Shown here in pieces: positions 63,539 through 64,000 of a DNA stretch of 64,000 nt. Source of the DNA: Profundibacter amoris (GTDB lineage Bacteria > Pseudomonadota > Alphaproteobacteria > Rhodobacterales > Rhodobacteraceae). The translations under genes and the position numbers were made by a program. Under the pieces are notes generated by a model, which was not told the DNA's origin, did no database searches, and saw nothing but the letters and a program-made list of their open reading frames with translations. How positions within the stretch are numbered: the stretch's first letter is position 1; each line of letters opens with the position of its first letter. The stretch covers positions 1,068,001 to 1,132,000 of the forward strand of contig NZ_CP032125.1 in the NCBI RefSeq assembly GCF_003544895.1. Reading direction: 5' to 3'.

Positions 63539-63630
63539 GTTGCACATATGGATGGGCAACTGTGCATAAGTGTGCGCTACATTGCAGGGGAAAATTGGGT
63601 TATAAATGGACAACTGTAATTAATGCACAG
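63539..63630. promoter_or_regulatory. Repeated motifs upstream of the gamma-glutamyl hydrolase-like gene
   Basis: GTTGC (63539) and GCAAC (63556) form a small dyad. CAACTGT occurs at 63557 and 63611 as a direct repeat, each followed by a TGCAta/TGCAca-like end. They fill the 112-base gap after glcG and may be regulator sites for the gene at 63639. Confidence 0.3.
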
Positions 63631-63638
63631 GTTTCCCG

Positions 63639-64000
63639 ATGAAACGTCCCGTCGTTGGCATCATATCAAATTTCTACATGCTGGGGGATGATTACCCCGC
63701 CTACGCCAGTGGCCAGATGAATGTCGAAGCCATCAGCCATGTGGCGGGCTGCGTGCCGTTGATGATCCCTGCAAATCCACATTGTGTTTCTGTCGACGAA
63801 CTGCTGGATACATGCGACGGGTTCCTGTTCACTGGCGGGCGCCCGAATGTTCACCCCTCGGAATACGGCGAGGAAGCCACCGAAAAACACGGCGAATTCG
63901 ATCGTTGCCGCGATGAGATCACCCTGCCGCTGATCCGCGCCTGTGTGGAACGGGGACAGCCGTTTTTCGGTGTCTGTCGCGGTTTTCAAGAGGTGAACGT
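63639..64000 (+). CDS. Gamma-glutamyl-GABA hydrolase-like class I glutamine amidotransferase, N-terminal part
   Basis: The frame opens at the ATG at 63639 and runs off the window end, giving about 120 residues. FTGGRPNVHPSEYGE and the nucleophile elbow FFGVCRGFQE, with the catalytic Cys, place it in peptidase family C26 (PuuD-like). These enzymes cleave gamma-glutamyl bonds, for example in polyamine breakdown. The catalytic His and Glu lie beyond the window. Confidence 0.9.
   Translation, partial: MKRPVVGIISNFYMLGDDYPAYASGQMNVEAISHVAGCVPLMIPANPHCVSVDELLDTCDGFLFTGGRPNVHPSEYGEEATEKHGEFDRCRDEITLPLIRACVERGQPFFGVCRGFQEVN

Overview
The window looks like chromosomal DNA of an alphaproteobacterium of the family Rhodobacteraceae, most likely the Roseobacter group. 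This is inferred from gene content and order (a ftsW-murG-murC...murB-ddl-ftsQAZ-lpxC-bamD-recN cluster carrying DUF2484 genes, a siroheme sulfite reductase next to an APS-reductase-type cysH and DUF934, the CobS/CobT cobaltochelatase, a DctPQM TRAP transporter) and from GC-rich codon use. No rRNA, tRNA, CRISPR array, integrase or transposase was found.

Layout. 1-1.1 kb: end of an aerobic CO-dehydrogenase-like operon (coxL tail, coxM). 1.2-2.2 kb: a frameshifted small membrane gene and infC, which probably starts at AUA. 2.3-3.7 kb: two tandem paralogous alanine-rich membrane-anchored proteins of unknown function. 3.8-7.5 kb: assimilatory sulfur reduction (sulfite reductase, APS reductase, DUF934, ferredoxin-NADP reductase). 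7.8-8.9 kb: a cytochrome P450. 9.0-15.3 kb: dctB-dctD two-component genes and the dctP-dctQ-dctM TRAP transporter; the DctD-like regulator lacks the GAFTGA loop. 15.4-20.3 kb, minus strand: tpiA, two TfoX-like genes, sufA, a short MetE-like protein, a DUF59 protein and a dicarboxylate symporter. 20.5-21.7 kb: a small AT-richer patch with two secreted proteins of unknown function.

21.8-39.8 kb: a BaiN-type flavoprotein gene, then the division and cell-wall cluster, transcribed as one long plus-strand series. It is interrupted between murC and murB by an APC permease, two DUF2484 membrane proteins, an unknown GHNNPP-motif protein and a patch of short inverted repeats. ftsZ has a consensus DnaA box in its leader. 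40-45.2 kb: a LuxR-type regulator fused to an apparently dead alpha/beta-hydrolase domain, a FAD-linked D-2-hydroxyacid dehydrogenase and a ClC channel. 45.2-54.5 kb: CDGSH protein, DUF427, site-2-type protease, aminopeptidase P, cobT and cobS with an unknown secreted-protein gene wedged between them, a membrane protein, msrB, a DnaJ-like protein, bolA and a DUF4177 protein. 54.5-64 kb: gatB, a lytic transglycosylase lipoprotein, an ArsR-type regulator, an SDR, pepN, malate synthase G with a GlcG-like gene, and the start of a gamma-glutamyl-GABA hydrolase-like gene cut by the window end.

Most of the window is ordinary housekeeping. The parts worth a second look are the alanine-rich paralog pair, the GAFTGA-less DctD, the regulator with a pseudo-hydrolase domain, the unknown genes placed inside the cell-wall and cobaltochelatase operons, and several perfect palindromes in intergenic DNA.
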